From the NCBI GenBank assembly GCA_025642065.1, contig JAODUP010001136.1:56001-120000 (forward strand): a stretch of DNA of 64,000 bases, written 5' to 3'. Positions 24,826 to 36,770 of this stretch are shown one piece after another. The number at the start of each line of letters is the position of its first letter. Position 1 is the first letter of the stretch. The position numbers were made by a program, and so were the translations under genes. Origin of the DNA: Paralvinella palmiformis. Its lineage: Eukaryota; Annelida; Polychaeta; Terebellida; Alvinellidae. The notes under the pieces were generated by a model that was not told the DNA's origin, did no database searches, and saw nothing but the letters and a program-made list of their open reading frames with translations.

Positions 24826-25010
24826 GGGCGCCTCCGTGGTGCAGCTGGTAGCGCATTGGACCACAGATCACTACAACTTGGGTTCGAATCTCGACGTTGG
24901 CATACCTGAAGGGTGTTTCATGTTTGATTTCGCTTCATTAACCTTGGAGGTCACCTTGCCCATTTAGCCTACCATGTGGATAAAGTGGCCGTAACACATC
25001 AGTCATCATT
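24826..25010 (+). repeat. SINE family A, full length
   Basis: Head GGGCGCCTCCGTGGTGCAGC, B-box GGTTCGAATCTCGACG, body and ATCATT end. Slightly diverged. Confidence 0.9.
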
Positions 25011-25620
25011 AAGCCGGCAACTGGCGTTTGTTCATTACACACCTTTGCCGAAATGTCTTAAATTAAAACAGACGCTATACGCTGGCAATTTTTCATTCCA
25101 TATCTTTATGCCTTAGCTGCATACAATAATAGGTATACATGAACTCGCCTCTATTTTAGTGATACGCTGGAAGCCGTTTAAATACACAAAGACCTATCAG
25201 TGTACAGTGGATCAGTGCATCATTTGATGCACGAATTCAAAGCACCCTGTAAAATTAGGTAATGGTGAATAATATTATTATCATTAAACATCCCCTTCCG
25301 TCAATAAGTGAGTGAGTAGTTTTTGGCTGAATGGCGACTGGATAGGGAAACATAGCCCAAACACAGGGTTTGCATTCAGATTTTCCAAAACAAAAAAACC
25401 CATCCTGGAAGTTTGTCATTCTATATCTTTAGCCTAGGTGCTACAATTGGGAAAATAAATTTCGCCTTGTTTTGTGTTTAGCTAAGGGTTTAGAGTGAAC
25501 AAAGACAATTAATCCCGATCAGATGCGAATTTTCTGCGTTCCAATTACTCCCCAATGTCTTCTCGCGTTCTCGCCCATCACAGCCAACTATTTGTTTGAT
25601 CTTTATTTCAGCAGCGTCAG
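25011..25620. other. gene-free interval upstream of the sulfotransferase gene
   Basis: No ORF with recognisable content. It probably holds the distal promoter of the gene starting at 25743. Confidence 0.4.
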
Positions 25621-25625
25621 CCAAT
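25621..25625 (+). promoter_or_regulatory. CCAAT box candidate
   Basis: TCAGCCAATGAG lies about 120 bp upstream of the proposed sulfotransferase start codon, a usual distance for a CCAAT element. It is position evidence only. Confidence 0.3.
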
Positions 25626-25742
25626 GAGGGAATACCACAACACCATCTGTAGGAGGGGATGACCACGAAACGGGAACGGGGCCCACAATAACAATGGCGT
25701 AAGAAGATCCAGTCGAATGACCCGGCCTTCCTAGGAGACAAA

Positions 25743-28143
25743 ATGTTCTCCCGCCGTATCCAGATTGGTCTCGGGATTTGCGTCTTTCTCACTGTGCTAA
25801 CGGTGTACCACAACGCGCGTTATATACTGTACTCAGGTATTAGTCGTCTCCATTGGGACGTTTCTGGAATTTTAATTATAGGGCGCCTCCGGGTTCTAAT
25901 CGGTAGCACGTTGGACTACAGATCACTACCACCTGAGTTCGAATCTCAGTGTTGGTATATCTGAAGGGTGTTTCATCTTTGACTTCGATTCATTGCCTAC
26001 GAGAAGTTAACTATATACCACCTTAATATTTGTTTTCTACTTTTAGTCGTACCATTCCCGGTCGAGACTAAATCGGCACTCACAAACACAAGTCCAGCTG
26101 TAAGTTGTTCGGGTTGCAAATGAAATATAATTAAAGGGTTCGATGAAGCGAATATCGTTATTAAGTAAACGAATACAATAATAATTTTTTCTCGGTTTAG
26201 TTCTAATTCGTGGTTCTTCAAAGGGTAGACTAACACACGGAGGGACGTGTGCAAATGCGCATAAATTAATGGACGTCGGTCAGCTGAAACCGAAAACTAC
26301 GTTTTCATTTAATTAGCATAATTTATGTCTGTTCTTTTTGTCGCCGTTTATCAACAGGCGGATCACTGGTTCAACAATGACGACCTCGTTTACCATGGAT
26401 ATCGTCACGTGCAGCAAACGTCAGAAGATCACGCGCCGTCGCGTCAGATCAGTTTCGTCATAACGGCTTCGAACAACGGTGTACTAAATGCGAACGACAC
26501 GAATGACGCTTATTCGAATCAAACAGATCAATTTAATCATCATCATCATCATCAGCAATATCATCAGTTCGCACTGTCGTCTTCTAAGAGGAAATATAAG
26601 CACGACGTCAACAGAATAGAAGACAATACATCTCCGATTCACATCCTGTTATTGTCTTATCAGAGAAGCGGCTCATCTGTTATATCGTCATTGTTCGGAG
26701 ATAATCCGTATATATTTTCCCTCTACGAACCATTAGATAGCATCTACACCGCGTTATATGGCCTGTCTCCGGGATGGTCTGTACCCGCTGATCTAGCCAT
26801 TAGCAGGGATGGCACTCTCAGGTAAGCTAATTCGTTGTCAAGAAATCGGCATTGAATTATAGCGCTTTGTGTACAATAATTTATTTCATTGTGAACGCCT
26901 GACGTACGCTTTGACGTAGAACTTGAATGTTGTCTATAGCCTACTGGGTAGAGCGTAGGACTTTCGTACTCATGGTGATGCTGTGCAGGAGGTCGGAGGT
27001 TCAAATGCCGAACGTGGAACTATAGTAGGGGGAACATGTCATATATTGTAAATTCAAAATTCGCTTAGAATTAAGTCCTAGTGGTGAAACAGTAAATAAC
27101 AGACCATATTCGGCTTCCTCATTTGAGGTAGCTTAGCCACATAAAATAACTGCCATTTCGGCCGTTATTGTTCTGATTATTATTCTTCGTTGCCAAATAT
27201 AAACATTCAATATTCCAGGAAGATGCCAAGTCTCGAGAAAGATTCGGCCATAACGTTTCTCCGCAACATATACGAGTGCGAACTGGACAAGCTGCCGACC
27301 GAATTTTTCATCCACCCTTTCTGGTGGTACTTCAGCAATTGGACGGAGACGGCCAAGCCCTATGTCTCCTGTCTTCGTGCCTACGGGTTGTCGGACAGAT
27401 CGCTGTCCATCATACAGCGTTCCATTAGCGTCTTCTGCGGCCGACGATTCGGAGACGTACGGAACCGACAGGAGAAGTGCATCGGCAAACTGTGGCCGAA
27501 CTATCGGGGGAACGAATTGCAAACCGTCGGCGTGGTTCGGGGCATGCTTCGCAATATTCGCGCCAAGCCGCAAGAGTTCTACGCCACCTCTTTGAAACAG
27601 ATGCGCAAGAAATGCGGCTACTGCATCAATAAATATCTAAAGGAACCGTGCAAAAATACCAGAGTCCGAGCCGTCAAAACGGTTCGCGGAACGATGGACG
27701 AAGCGGAAGTGCTGCTTGAAAACGATCCCAATTTCAAGGTAGTCCATTTATTACGCGATCCGCGAGGCGTCACCAGATCCCGTATGGGGGCGACGTGGTC
27801 ACGTGGTTTTTACGACGCGCACAAAGAAGAACGAACGGCCCACGTGTATTGTACAACAGCTCTACAAGATTATAAGACATCGGAACGTCTTCGGAAAAAA
27901 TATCCTCAAAGATTGATGCACATAATGTTGGAGGATTTTATCAGTGAGCCGGAAGAGACGCTGGCTGGTTTATCGGATTTTCTTGGCATCTCGTTCGACG
28001 AGAACGCCTTGCGTAAGTTGTACAAGAGGATGAAGCCCGGCTTTGCCGACAAGTGGCGACGACAGCTGTCGCGCGACGTCATAGAAATTATTAACAAAGA
28101 ATGTGACCAATTCATGGCCGCTCTCAACGTCACTCGGCAATGA
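25743..28143 (+). CDS. carbohydrate (keratan/chondroitin-type) 6-O-sulfotransferase, four exons
   Basis: Exons 25743-25836, 26047-26099, 26358-26821 and 27219-28143 join in frame (phases 1, 0, 2) at GT-AG sites and give a 511-residue protein. It is predicted to be a type II Golgi membrane enzyme that transfers sulfate from PAPS to the 6-OH of a Gal, GalNAc or GlcNAc in glycans (CHST1/3/4/6/7 group). Residues 7-22 form the signal anchor. The 5'-phosphosulfate loop is LLSYQRSGSS (about 147-156). The 3'-phosphate site is HLLRDPRG followed by TRSR (about 380-392). A stem of about 100 residues contains a five-His run (about 110-114) and N-glycosylation sequons. The acceptor sugar cannot be told from sequence. 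Introns 1 and 3 carry SINEs. The 53-bp second exon is proposed because exon 1 joined directly to exon 3 meets a stop. Confidence 0.85.
25881..26004 (+). repeat. SINE family A, 3'-truncated, in sulfotransferase intron 1
   Basis: Head GGGCGCCTCCGGGTTCTAAT, B-box GTTCGAATCTCAG, then body up to CATTGCCTACGAGAAG, where it stops. Confidence 0.85.
26928..27187 (+). repeat. SINE family B in sulfotransferase intron 3
   Basis: Head GCCTACTGGGTAGAGCGTAG (A-box-like) and GGAGGTTCAAATGCCG (B-box-like), then the body shared with 5590-5690 (reverse) and an ATTATTATTC end about 30 bp before the exon 4 acceptor. Confidence 0.7.
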
Positions 28144-29199
28144 CGTTGACGACACGCCTACTAGGCGCAGCTGTTCTATACCGTCAGAAGACTTTGGTCA
28201 CAGCACCTCAACACTCCCCGGTCTTCCTCAACTGGAACGAATTAAGAAATCAATTGTTGTTGCTAAGAAAATCTCCCATTTGTTTAGCGTGCCATAAATG
28301 TTGTGCGATAGATGGCTAATCTTTTCGTGAATGTTTATCTATATTGCCCCTAAATGTGTTTATTTTCGAAAAATACTCAATATTAATTCCATTGTGACAG
28401 GTCCGTTATCGTTCAGGGCAATAACGGATGTCATGAGATGTAAATAGCACCGAAATAGTTTCCAAAGAGTAAACGGAACTCTATTTCTCGCAGCCTCGTT
28501 GAGCCAGATTGTATTATTCGATTGATTGGTTTCAATGTCGTCACATATCCACCGAAAAATTGAATATGCTACGTTAACGTAGACAGTCTGTTATCGTCTT
28601 AAAGCAGTTACGTTATTCCAGGTTCGTCGATGTTGAAAAACCGGTGGATTAAGTTGTTGTTGTTTTATTTGTTTTTTTTATTTTTTTTTGGGGGGGGGCT
28701 TAAATTATGAATATTACATCAGCACTAATACCTGAAGCCGGAAATATCAGTATTGAAAAATCTTTGAAGTCCTAAATTGTCCTTATCATAGTATCATTCC
28801 ATGCTATAGGTTATGACATATCATTAACAATGAGACGCTATTCACATAAGGTGAGCAAAGACTTATAAACGTAAACGTACGTTAATCATATAGCCATTTA
28901 CCAATATCACGCGCGGTAAGTTCACATCATAATATGGGTTTCCAGTGCATCCGTGATGCTTAGCGTTATACACTTTAGTATTGTATGATAAAGGTTATTT
29001 TGTGCTGAGTTCGTGGTTTATCTGTTGGTCGGTTGAAAGTTGTCTAGTTTCTGTTGTGTCCTTCCCTTCTTCGACCGTTTCTTCTGTTTAACGTCGTGTA
29101 ATTATTATTGCCGCACGTCAAAAAGAATAGATTGATGACAATAGGATGAAAATAACCCAACTAAACTCTGTACAGTTTGTTTGCAAATGGACGATGACG
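28144..29199. other. sulfotransferase 3' flank
   Basis: Likely 3' UTR and intergenic sequence. No canonical AATAAA was found close to the stop codon. A T run and G run lie at 28672-28697. No other gene. Confidence 0.4.
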
Positions 29200-29575
29200 C
29201 CTTACTTGCAGAAACCATTAGAAATTCATCCCGAAAACTCAGCACATCCAGTCAGATACTATTGCAGGTAGGTGCCAGTGTCTCGGCTCAGGTCATATGG
29301 CGATGGTGCGTTTAGTGTTTCAGCCCCCACTTTGTGGAATAGGTTGCCGGCAGATATTAGAAATGCGTCGTCTCTTGAGCATTTAAAATCTGTTCTAAAA
29401 ACACACCTGTTAAAGTTGCTTTCACAGATAAATAATTGTTATCTTTTAAATCTCTTATTGAATTTGTTTAGACATATCATTTGGGGTATTATTATATTAC
29501 ATATTATTTGATCAGCGCCTTTGACTGGTTCCTGCTAGTAAGGGCGCTTTATTAAATATACATTATTATTATTAA

Positions 29576-29600
<25 letters not shown>
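29200..29600 (+). mobile_element. LINE 3' end, same family as 12.6-15.8 kb
   Basis: From about 29225 the sequence matches the 3' end of the first LINE: CCAGTGTCTCGGCTCA, CTTTGTGGAATAGGTTGCC, GAAATGCGTCGTCTCTTG, GGGGTATTATTATATTAC, and the (ATT)n tail. It encodes LWNRLPADIRNASSLEHLK before a stop. Four extra bases (GTAG) at 29269-29273 break the frame. It is a 5'-truncated insertion, the usual product of incomplete reverse transcription. Confidence 0.85.
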
Positions 29601-29607
<7 letters not shown>

Positions 29608-30540
29608 GTAGTAGTAGTAATAGTAGTAGTAGTGAACAGGTCTTTGCATTTGAATGCTATTTTGAGGATAAAATGTCTTACGACAACTTGAAGGCTAAAA
29701 GGCTTCAACCAGGTACGTCTTCATTCACTGTTCAATTCAAGTGGAAATTCATCCCCTTTTCAGTCTTTCAAAATCGTTCAAGTTACACCTCAAATGATGT
29801 ACGGATCGGATCGATCAGTCAAAATTCAGTTAAATAATTTGCGGTGGGCTATTGAATTTATTTCCTATTGTATGATTACGTCTTTTACGATGATCAATTG
29901 ATCGTGGAAAGAAGGTAATAATTAACTTTCATCATTCAAAACGTTCAATCCCAATACTGACTGAAGAGATTTTTTTGGAGGCAGTGACCAATCTACTTTA
30001 TTATCGCTCACAATTATAAAAACTCCCGGAGCCAATTAAGGTATGCTTTATAACCAACACATTATAGTACACGCAGTATGTAAAATAAGCATAAATCAAT
30101 TAAATACCGGAATAAATAAACAACTATAAGTACAACAATAATGAAATATTATGGTAAAAGAACAGAATGTCACAGAAAGCGTATAGACTGCTATAACTCA
30201 ATAATAGGACATGTCTGATTTCGCTATCAATCGAAATACTCGAAAATACGATATTAACCTATTTCTACCTTAATTAATTTGGCCGCTTGTTAAACGGAAC
30301 TAGCTAAATCTACTAGTAATATCAAGTCTTAAATAATTGTTAGTAATAAGCCTAATTAATAACTCGATGCATATAAAATAACTTATTTACTTACATCACT
30401 TTAATGAATGTATCAATAAAAGATGTTTTAAGCATCAACAACTTCCACGAAAACATACTAATCCCAATTGACGCTCACGCTTGGTGGCGCCAGTGTAGTA
30501 TTGAGCTCTTCGCGTGCTATTATTTGAGCTGAGTTGTTTA
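29601..30540. other. gene-free interval
   Basis: Begins with (AGT)n following the LINE tail, then AT-rich DNA with no gene. Confidence 0.45.
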
Positions 30541-30690
30541 GCCTTGACTCTTGTCATCCATAGGACAGGGCATACTGCCTGGGGATTCAAGTCTCACAAA
30601 CGCAGCCGTAAGCCGGATTCGAAACCATAACCTGGAGATTTGTAGCCGCGGCAGTGCTCTAGTCACTGAGATAATGGAACGCCCCGTACG
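30541..30690 (-). repeat. SINE family D
   Basis: Minus strand: GTTCCATTATCTCAGTGACT (A-box region), GGTTTCGAATCCGGCT (B-box), GCTGCGTTTGTGAG, ending GGCTAAACAACTCAGC. Homologous to 841-970. It adjoins the antisense LINE fragment directly. Confidence 0.6.
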
Positions 30691-31785
30691 TGTTCCATTA
30701 TTGTGTTCGGTAGACATGGATACTGGAAGTTGCACCAATTTTCACGACTGGGGTTTTGTAGGGATTTAACATAACGTAGTGAAGCCAAATAAGTAACATT
30801 TGTTTTTAAATCGTTTTAGAGAATTTTCAGCCATCCATATCAGCAATACAATGTTCTAAATTCTTCAAGGAATAGGATAAAACTGGACGTGTGTATATTG
30901 CGGAAACCGAGGAACCGGGAACTGAACCCTGTGGTAAACCAGTTAACAATGGCAGAAGATCAGCCAAAATATCATGAATATACACTCACAGGCGTTGCTC
31001 CAAATAAGACTGAAACCATTCAAGTACCGTACCCGATAAATTAAATAAATATTTCAACCTAGAGAAACAACGCCTTATGGTCAACTGTATCAAATGCAGC
31101 AGATAGGTCTAGAAGAACCAGTAATACTGGCTAACCCTGATCAATTGACATAATAATGTAACTCTTTACCCGAACTAAGCCTGTTTCAGTGCTGTAGCCA
31201 CTTTTATATGCAGACTGGAGCGATTCATTAATATAATTATTAAATAAACTTTCGTTTGAAATTTTTATAATGTTTGATACAAATTTAAAATTTAAAAACT
31301 GGTCTGTAATTTTAGAACATTATACTCCAGAATGTTTTTTTAATTAATGGTTTTACAATGCCAGCTCTCATGGATTTTGGGATAATGAGGTATTAACTAT
31401 ATTTGTAATAGGGATTATCAAAGCAATCTTATAATCTTTCACAAATAACGTTATGTAGGCATAAGATCTACTGCATAGGAAACAATAGATTACTTTGTGA
31501 GGAGCTGTCTGAAATCAGTCTCTGTAAGGGGCTCGACTGTATCCATCGTGTACTTGCAGGATTCTTCTACCAATGGTACACCCTGCGCGATGATGAGTCG
31601 GAAAGCAACTCGTTATGCATGTTTGGTATCTTTTGACAGAGGAAATTATAAACATTATGGGTCATACCTGTGTCTGAGTTAATAATATTTGGAGAATAGT
31701 CTTGAACATTTTCGGCCTTTGGTAAGTACATGTAATATCCTTTATAGCCCAGCTTATAATTAGATTTAGCTTGCACTTTTTTAAC
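30690..31785 (-). mobile_element. antisense internal LINE fragment, same family
   Basis: The reverse complement aligns through the RT region of the 12.6-15.8 kb element: a FLCQKIPNMHN segment, CTGATTTCAGACAGCTCC, AAAAGTGGCTACAGCACTG, GACCTATCTGCTGCATTTGA and CCACAGGGTTCAG. The YADD-containing stretch is missing, with motif B joined closely to the segment encoding NLEHCIADM. Many stops and indels. Confidence 0.75.
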
Positions 31786-32880
31786 TAGCCTTTGTCGTGG
31801 TATAGATTGTGCTGGTTTGCTCAGTGTCTGTCCAGCCTATTCTTGAAAGCAATCAGCGAGGGTGCCATGACAACTGCCTTAAGTAATCCATTCCGGGGGT
31901 CTAATATTCGCTGGCTGAATACATGTACTAATGCTGTGATACAGAATCGATTCTTCAACTTGACACAATGACCACGGGTGTATCATTTTTCTTCAAACTG
32001 TAGTGGCGTGCACTGAAGAGAGTCGACTAGGCCGTTGAAAGTTTCAGCTCCCGTAGTCTTTGAGGGTATGACATCTCACGAATTGCTGGCACCAACTTTG
32101 TTGTTCGCCGTTGTACCCTTTCTAGGTGATCCACATCTGCTAACCTGATTGCTGCCCATATCGTGTCGGTATATTCTAAGTGGCCTCTAACTCGGGATTT
32201 GAACAGCTGCATAAACGTTTGCTTGTCCATAGTTCGGAAGGATTTTCTAATGACACCTAACACTTTATTTGCTTTGTTTGCTGCAGCAGCGATGTGATGA
32301 TTGAACTTAAGATCAGTGAAGAATAAAACTCCAAGATCCTTTCTTCACAGTCGTTCTTTACCCGAACTTCGCTCATGGTGTATTCGGACTCATGGTTTGC
32401 TACCCGATAATGTAGCACCTTACATTTAGTTGCATTAAAGCTATATTGCTATCCGTCTGACCAATTAATTAGCATGTTAAGATCTCCCTGGAGTCTTCTG
32501 CATTAGTCATTGGTGCTGACTGTAAAGTAAATCTTGGTGTCATCTGCGAAGAGCAACGTAAAGCTTCCAGGTAAGTTTGGTAAGTCATTTATGTATAGCA
32601 TGAATAGGATTGGTCCCAATACACTGCCTTGCGGTATGTCACTAAGTATTTATATCCTTCTATCCAACTAGATAAGCCGCCGTTGACTGATACTTGTTGC
32701 CTTCTTGATGACAAAAACTCTGTTATCCAATTTAACATGTTTATCCTGATTTCATAACACTCTAGCTTATGTAGCAGCCTGTTATGTGGTAGCGTGTCGA
32801 ATGCTTTCGAAAAATCTAGATTTGAAATAACGCGAGTGACGGGTAGTACCTCGTAAGTTCTTGGTTTAGTTGCCAACTGT
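31786..32880 (-). mobile_element. second LINE, jockey/CR1-like RT fragment
   Basis: On the minus strand the frame reads LDFSKAFDTLPHNRLLHKL (RT motif A), then PQGSVLGPILFMLYINDLP (motif B) and LFADDTKIYF (motif C) in a shifted frame. LERVQRRTTKLVPAIREMSY and the C-terminal FSQRILDPRNGLLKAVV follow. It lacks the endonuclease and is broken by stops. It belongs to a different family from the neighbouring LINE. Confidence 0.75.
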
Positions 32881-33109
32881 TACCGATGTTAATTGCATGG
32901 GCATTTATTAGCCCATTCTTGCTCTAATTTGCTTAATAATTATCCCAATAGCGCACCCCGCTCTGGCTGTCAAATCTATTAAAATGTGAGCAGGGTTGAC
33001 TGAGCTACTTTTATGTTGTACTTGGGTAGAAGTAGAAGTAAACCTCTTCAAAACTTGTAAATATCTACTCGAGTAAATGGTTTAACTATTTTCTAAAACT
33101 AATTGGAGC
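32881..33109. other. short interval
   Basis: No gene recognised. Confidence 0.4.
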
Positions 33110-33890
33110 AAAAGTAAAAGTAGAAGATACAATTTATTGTAACACAAAATATAATGAAAAAGATGCAAAGGAAATGTTACCATATGTTGATTACAAGGCA
33201 GCTACAACTCGCAAAGGTATCGGACAGAAGGTACCCAATGACGGAGATACACCAGAAGTATATCTGAATGCCAGAGATAAATTTCGTATTACTAGCATTT
33301 GTTGACAAAGATTTTAATTTCTAAGTGTGATCTGCCATATAATGTCACTTCATCATCTACTAACATTGAAAGATATTCTCGGTGCTGTCAAAAGCTGATT
33401 GATGCTTACCCAGAGGACTTCAACAGTAATTTCTCAGCTGAACTTCAGCAGTTTCATTTATATGTGCGACATAAATTCAGTAGTAAAAACAAGATTCAGT
33501 CGTGCTGAACTTTATAAAATAATTTTAGAAGACAATACTGAGTGTGCCTTTCCAATTGTAGACATTGCCTTTCGTATATTTTTAACATTAATGGTCATAA
33601 GTTGGTCAGATGAGCGTTCATGTTCACGGTTGAAATATATTAAAATTCCCCTCAGAACAACTATGCAACAGGATGCCTTATCTCTATTATGTATAGAAGC
33701 AGATGTGTTAGGTAAGATTGGTTATAAGGATCTGATCAAAGACTTTGCAAAGAAGAAAGTAGGAAAGAATTATTCAACTATAAATAAAATGGAACCATAC
33801 AGAAATAAATATTATTTTATGGTTTATTATTGTTTATATTTTGAATTACAAACATATTTTAGTGCTTATGGCCTCTAATGGTCTTACTTA
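33110..33890 (+). pseudogene. hAT transposase C-terminal fragment (ZMYM1/DUF4371-like)
   Basis: Two overlapping frames (33299-33508 and 33399-33878) give SAELQQFHLYVRHKF, then VDIAFRIFLTLMVISWSDER, SRLKYIKIPLRTTMQQDALS and a terminal IKDFAKKK, the hAT dimerisation region of DUF4371-type transposases. One frameshift near 33490 separates the parts. The upstream 33170-33300 encodes a related stretch (YKAATTRKGIGQ) in another frame. Different family from the 1.6 kb copy. Confidence 0.75.
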
Positions 33891-34246
33891 ATCCGGCCCT
33901 GAACAGAGGTAATTAAGTACTACTTTAATCACAACACTGAAAATAGTCCTCAATCCAATCCGTAAGGCTATGTTTCCCAAGTACAAAAGAAATCTGGAAA
34001 ATAATTCAATATATTACAATCAATAATATAAGAAATCCGCTTCATATCAGGAATTGAAATCTTCTTTTAAGAATTTTATTTACAGATCCGCAAAAGCTAC
34101 TTGATTACTTCAACTGGCCGTGTGTTTCGTGACTGATATGATTTACATATTTTCTTCCTTACAGAATATAGATCGTTATCAACATACTTAATTAATACTC
34201 CAATATTTATTACTTTGCATCAGTAACTGAATTATATATAAGTAAC
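33891..34246. other. gene-free interval
   Basis: AT-rich, no gene. Confidence 0.4.
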
Positions 34247-34571
34247 CAGTAGAGTAGCGCGGATGTTGGCCACCCAGTGCGATAGCCAAATAGTCACCCC
34301 CACCCTTCCTTAACGTAACACAAATTCGACTGAGGGAAACATACGTAAATAAAAGATTTACCCGGGGTGGGGAGGGAGGGGGGTGAACGGCGCAACTCCA
34401 AATGGTTCAAATTTCGAAATTCAGCCATTTGTGAAAACAACCATTTTCAAAAAAGTATCTAAAGATCACAAGAACAAAATAAAATTACATTATCAGTCAC
34501 ACCCCCCTCCCCAAAGTGGCCGTCCTCTCCGCTCTATGCAGAAACCTCGCACACACCACGCTACACCACTG
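34247..34571. mobile_element. MITE-like element with CAGTRGNGTAGCG ends
   Basis: The left end is CAGTAGAGTAGCGCGG. The right end, on the minus strand, is CAGTGGTGTAGCGTGG. The ends are inverted and about 325 bp apart, with no coding content, as in non-autonomous hAT-type elements. Flanking octamers taagtaac and aatgtaag agree at only 5 of 8 positions, so the target duplication is not convincing. Confidence 0.5.
34364..34383 (+). other. G-quadruplex-type motif
   Basis: Four G runs (4, 4, 3, 6) with single-base loops T, A, A. A matching C-rich run lies at 34501-34512 inside the same element. Confidence 0.6.
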
Positions 34572-34908
34572 AATGTAAGGATCGGTTATTTATAAGAAAG
34601 ACGTGATATAATTGAGCCTTAGACATCCTAGACCGATATATCACAAATTAAATTATATGAAAACAATGACATAGTTCCAATTTAAAGTGCATGGTTATGC
34701 CACAATTTAACATACCCTTGAGAACCCTTTGGATATAATACAAAGAGATAAATATCAAATCGATTACACCGAACAAAACCATTTTCCGCATCAACTCTAC
34801 ATATGATATTTGCATGTATCTGATAAAAATAAGTTAATCAGCTTATAAATTATATATGGCACGAGTCAAAAGGTCAAATTAAAGAACGTCTTAAACATAA
34901 ACCATCTA
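34572..34908. other. gene-free interval
   Basis: AT-rich; no gene. Confidence 0.4.
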
Positions 34909-34913
34909 GCTAC
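34909..34913 (+). repeat. target-site duplication, left (GCTAC)
   Basis: Five bases immediately before the TG of the 5' LTR, identical to 38144-38148. Confidence 0.9.
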
Positions 34914-35054
34914 TGTATTGATAATAGGAAAGTTACTTTTATATGTATTGCCACATAAGTCACCGCAGATACATTGTTATTGTAGGTGAAGTTTAGTTAA
35001 TAAAATCGGCTGGAGATATACGGCAAAACCAGATGTTGTTCACATAATAATACA
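34914..35054 (+). repeat. 5' LTR (141 bp)
   Basis: TGTATTG...AATAATACA. Contains TTAATAAAATCGG, a possible polyadenylation signal. It differs from the 3' LTR at about three clustered positions near the start and one A-run indel. Confidence 0.9.
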
Positions 35055-35067
35055 TGGTACCAGAAAC
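35055..35067 (+). promoter_or_regulatory. primer-binding site
   Basis: TGGTACCAGAAAC starts directly after the LTR. The TGG pairs with a tRNA CCA end. The tRNA is not assigned; an initiator-Met-like one is possible. Confidence 0.7.
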
Positions 35068-35087
35068 AAAAAAATAACCCAAGAAAT

Positions 35088-35988
35088 ATGGATCAGATCA
35101 AGCCCCTCAGTCATTTACAATGTACGGGGAATGTTGGGGAAAGCTGGAGACGTTTTATACAAGCATTTGAACTGTATCTGGTGGCCATTGCGGCAGATTC
35201 TAAAAGTGATAAAGAGCGCATTGCCATCTTTTTGACTGTGGCAGGAAATCTACAATACCTTCACTTTTACGGATGAAGAGAAGGATAAATATGATTCAGG
35301 TCGGGCTAAATTTGAGGCGTATTGTAAGCCTAAGATAAACGAAACGTATGAGAGATTTGTGTTTAGAATGAGAATGCAAAAAACGGATGAACTGTTTGAC
35401 AAATTGGTTGACAGACATTACAAACTTGACAAAGAACTGTCATTTTGGAACATTGGGGGATAGTTTAATTCGTGATCAAATAGTTATCGGAACTAACGAT
35501 CCAACAGTTCAGGGACGATTGCTCCGTGAAGTTAAATAAAACTTCCCCAAGCTATTCAGATATGCAAAGCTGCAGAAACGGCAAATAAATAGTTAAAACT
35601 ATTCCAGTTTAAATCAGACAAACGTGTTGATTTCGTTAATCAAAAGAATAAAACATTCCGCGCAGGTGCTCTGCCTAGACCTGCATACAGAAACGGTACC
35701 TATCGTGGTCGAGGGCAGATTCAAGTTGGTGCGCGTGGTGGAACCGTGACACAAGTCAAATGTTACAGCTGTGGGAAAGTACATGAAGCTCGTAACTGCC
35801 TAGCGCATGGTAAAACATGTCATAAATGTGGGAAGTTAAATCACTTTGCAACTGTCTGCAAGGCCAACAACCCTCACAAAACAAATAAGATCAAGAAGGT
35901 CCATGCTCTTGGTGAACATGATGAACACGAAGTATATACAGACACGTTATTTGTCGGAGCCATCAACAATATTTCACTGCTAAATTAA
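35088..35988 (+). pseudogene. gag remnant with two CCHC zinc knuckles
   Basis: Starts M-D-Q-I-K-P-L with a WRRFIQAFELYL capsid-type segment, loses frame near 35270, and recovers at 35746-35988 where CYSCGKVHEARNC and CHKCGKLNHFATVC form two CCHC nucleic-acid-binding knuckles. Confidence 0.8.
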
Positions 35989-36012
35989 ACGTTAAACACA
36001 GAGAGTGATGAC

Positions 36013-36372
36013 ATGCCACCTTTGATCGATGCAATTGAAGCAGAAAATGACGATGATTGGATTACGCCAATTGAAATGGAAGATGTTACCATCCCAAACA
36101 AACTGGAGACTGGCTCCCAAATGGATATACTGCCATTGAAAGACTATGAAAACATACGAGCAAAGAAAAGAATCATAAAGAACAGTGTCGAATTAGAAGC
36201 ATATAACAACCAGTCAATACCGTGTGTAGGAATGACAAGGCTTACCCTCACACTGAAACACAAGACATATCAAGTTATATTTGCAGTCGTAGACACAGAT
36301 AACATTGCACTTTTAGGGAATAAAAAACACCTGTATTCGCCTAACATTGGTGAAACTAATATATGCTATTAA
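36013..36372 (+). pseudogene. retroviral-type aspartic protease segment
   Basis: LETGSQMDILPL occupies the position of the D-T-G active site, with Glu in place of the catalytic Asp, followed by a flap-like region and VDTDNIALLG. The substitution suggests that it is inactive. Confidence 0.65.
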
Positions 36373-36412
36373 CAGTTCAGGAATTAAACAACTGGTCCAG
36401 TAATATGATGAT

Positions 36413-36770
36413 GTGTTCAAAGGCATCGGATGCCTACAGGTGAAACATCACATTGAACTTAAAGAGGAAGCATCTCCGGTGGTACATGCGCCACGAAAAG
36501 TTCCAATCTCATTGCGCAATAGACTGCACAAAGAGTTGACCAAACTTGAAAAACTAAACATTGTGTCTAAAGTGGATGAGCCTACAGATTGGGTAAATTC
36601 ACTAGTGATCGTAGAGAAGAAAACTGGTCAACTGTATTGATCCACGTGACCTAAACAAGAACATTAAACGTGAACATTTTCATCTACCAACAAAGACAGA
36701 GATTACAGCTGAGATGGCTGGAGCTAAGTGGTTCACTAATCTAGATGCTTCAAATGGATTCAAAAGCCTT
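36413..36770 (+). pseudogene. reverse transcriptase N-terminal segment
   Basis: The finger region (HAPRKVPISLRNRLHKEL, then DWVNSLVIVEKK) leads through a frame change near 36630 into the DPRDLNK and LDASNGF motifs. The YxDD region is absent: the frame jumps at about 36765 to sequence after it. Confidence 0.8.

Noticed and set aside
36013..36372. Domesticated host retropepsin gene
   Set aside because: It sits in gypsy order between LTRs with a target duplication, so it is part of the retrotransposon.
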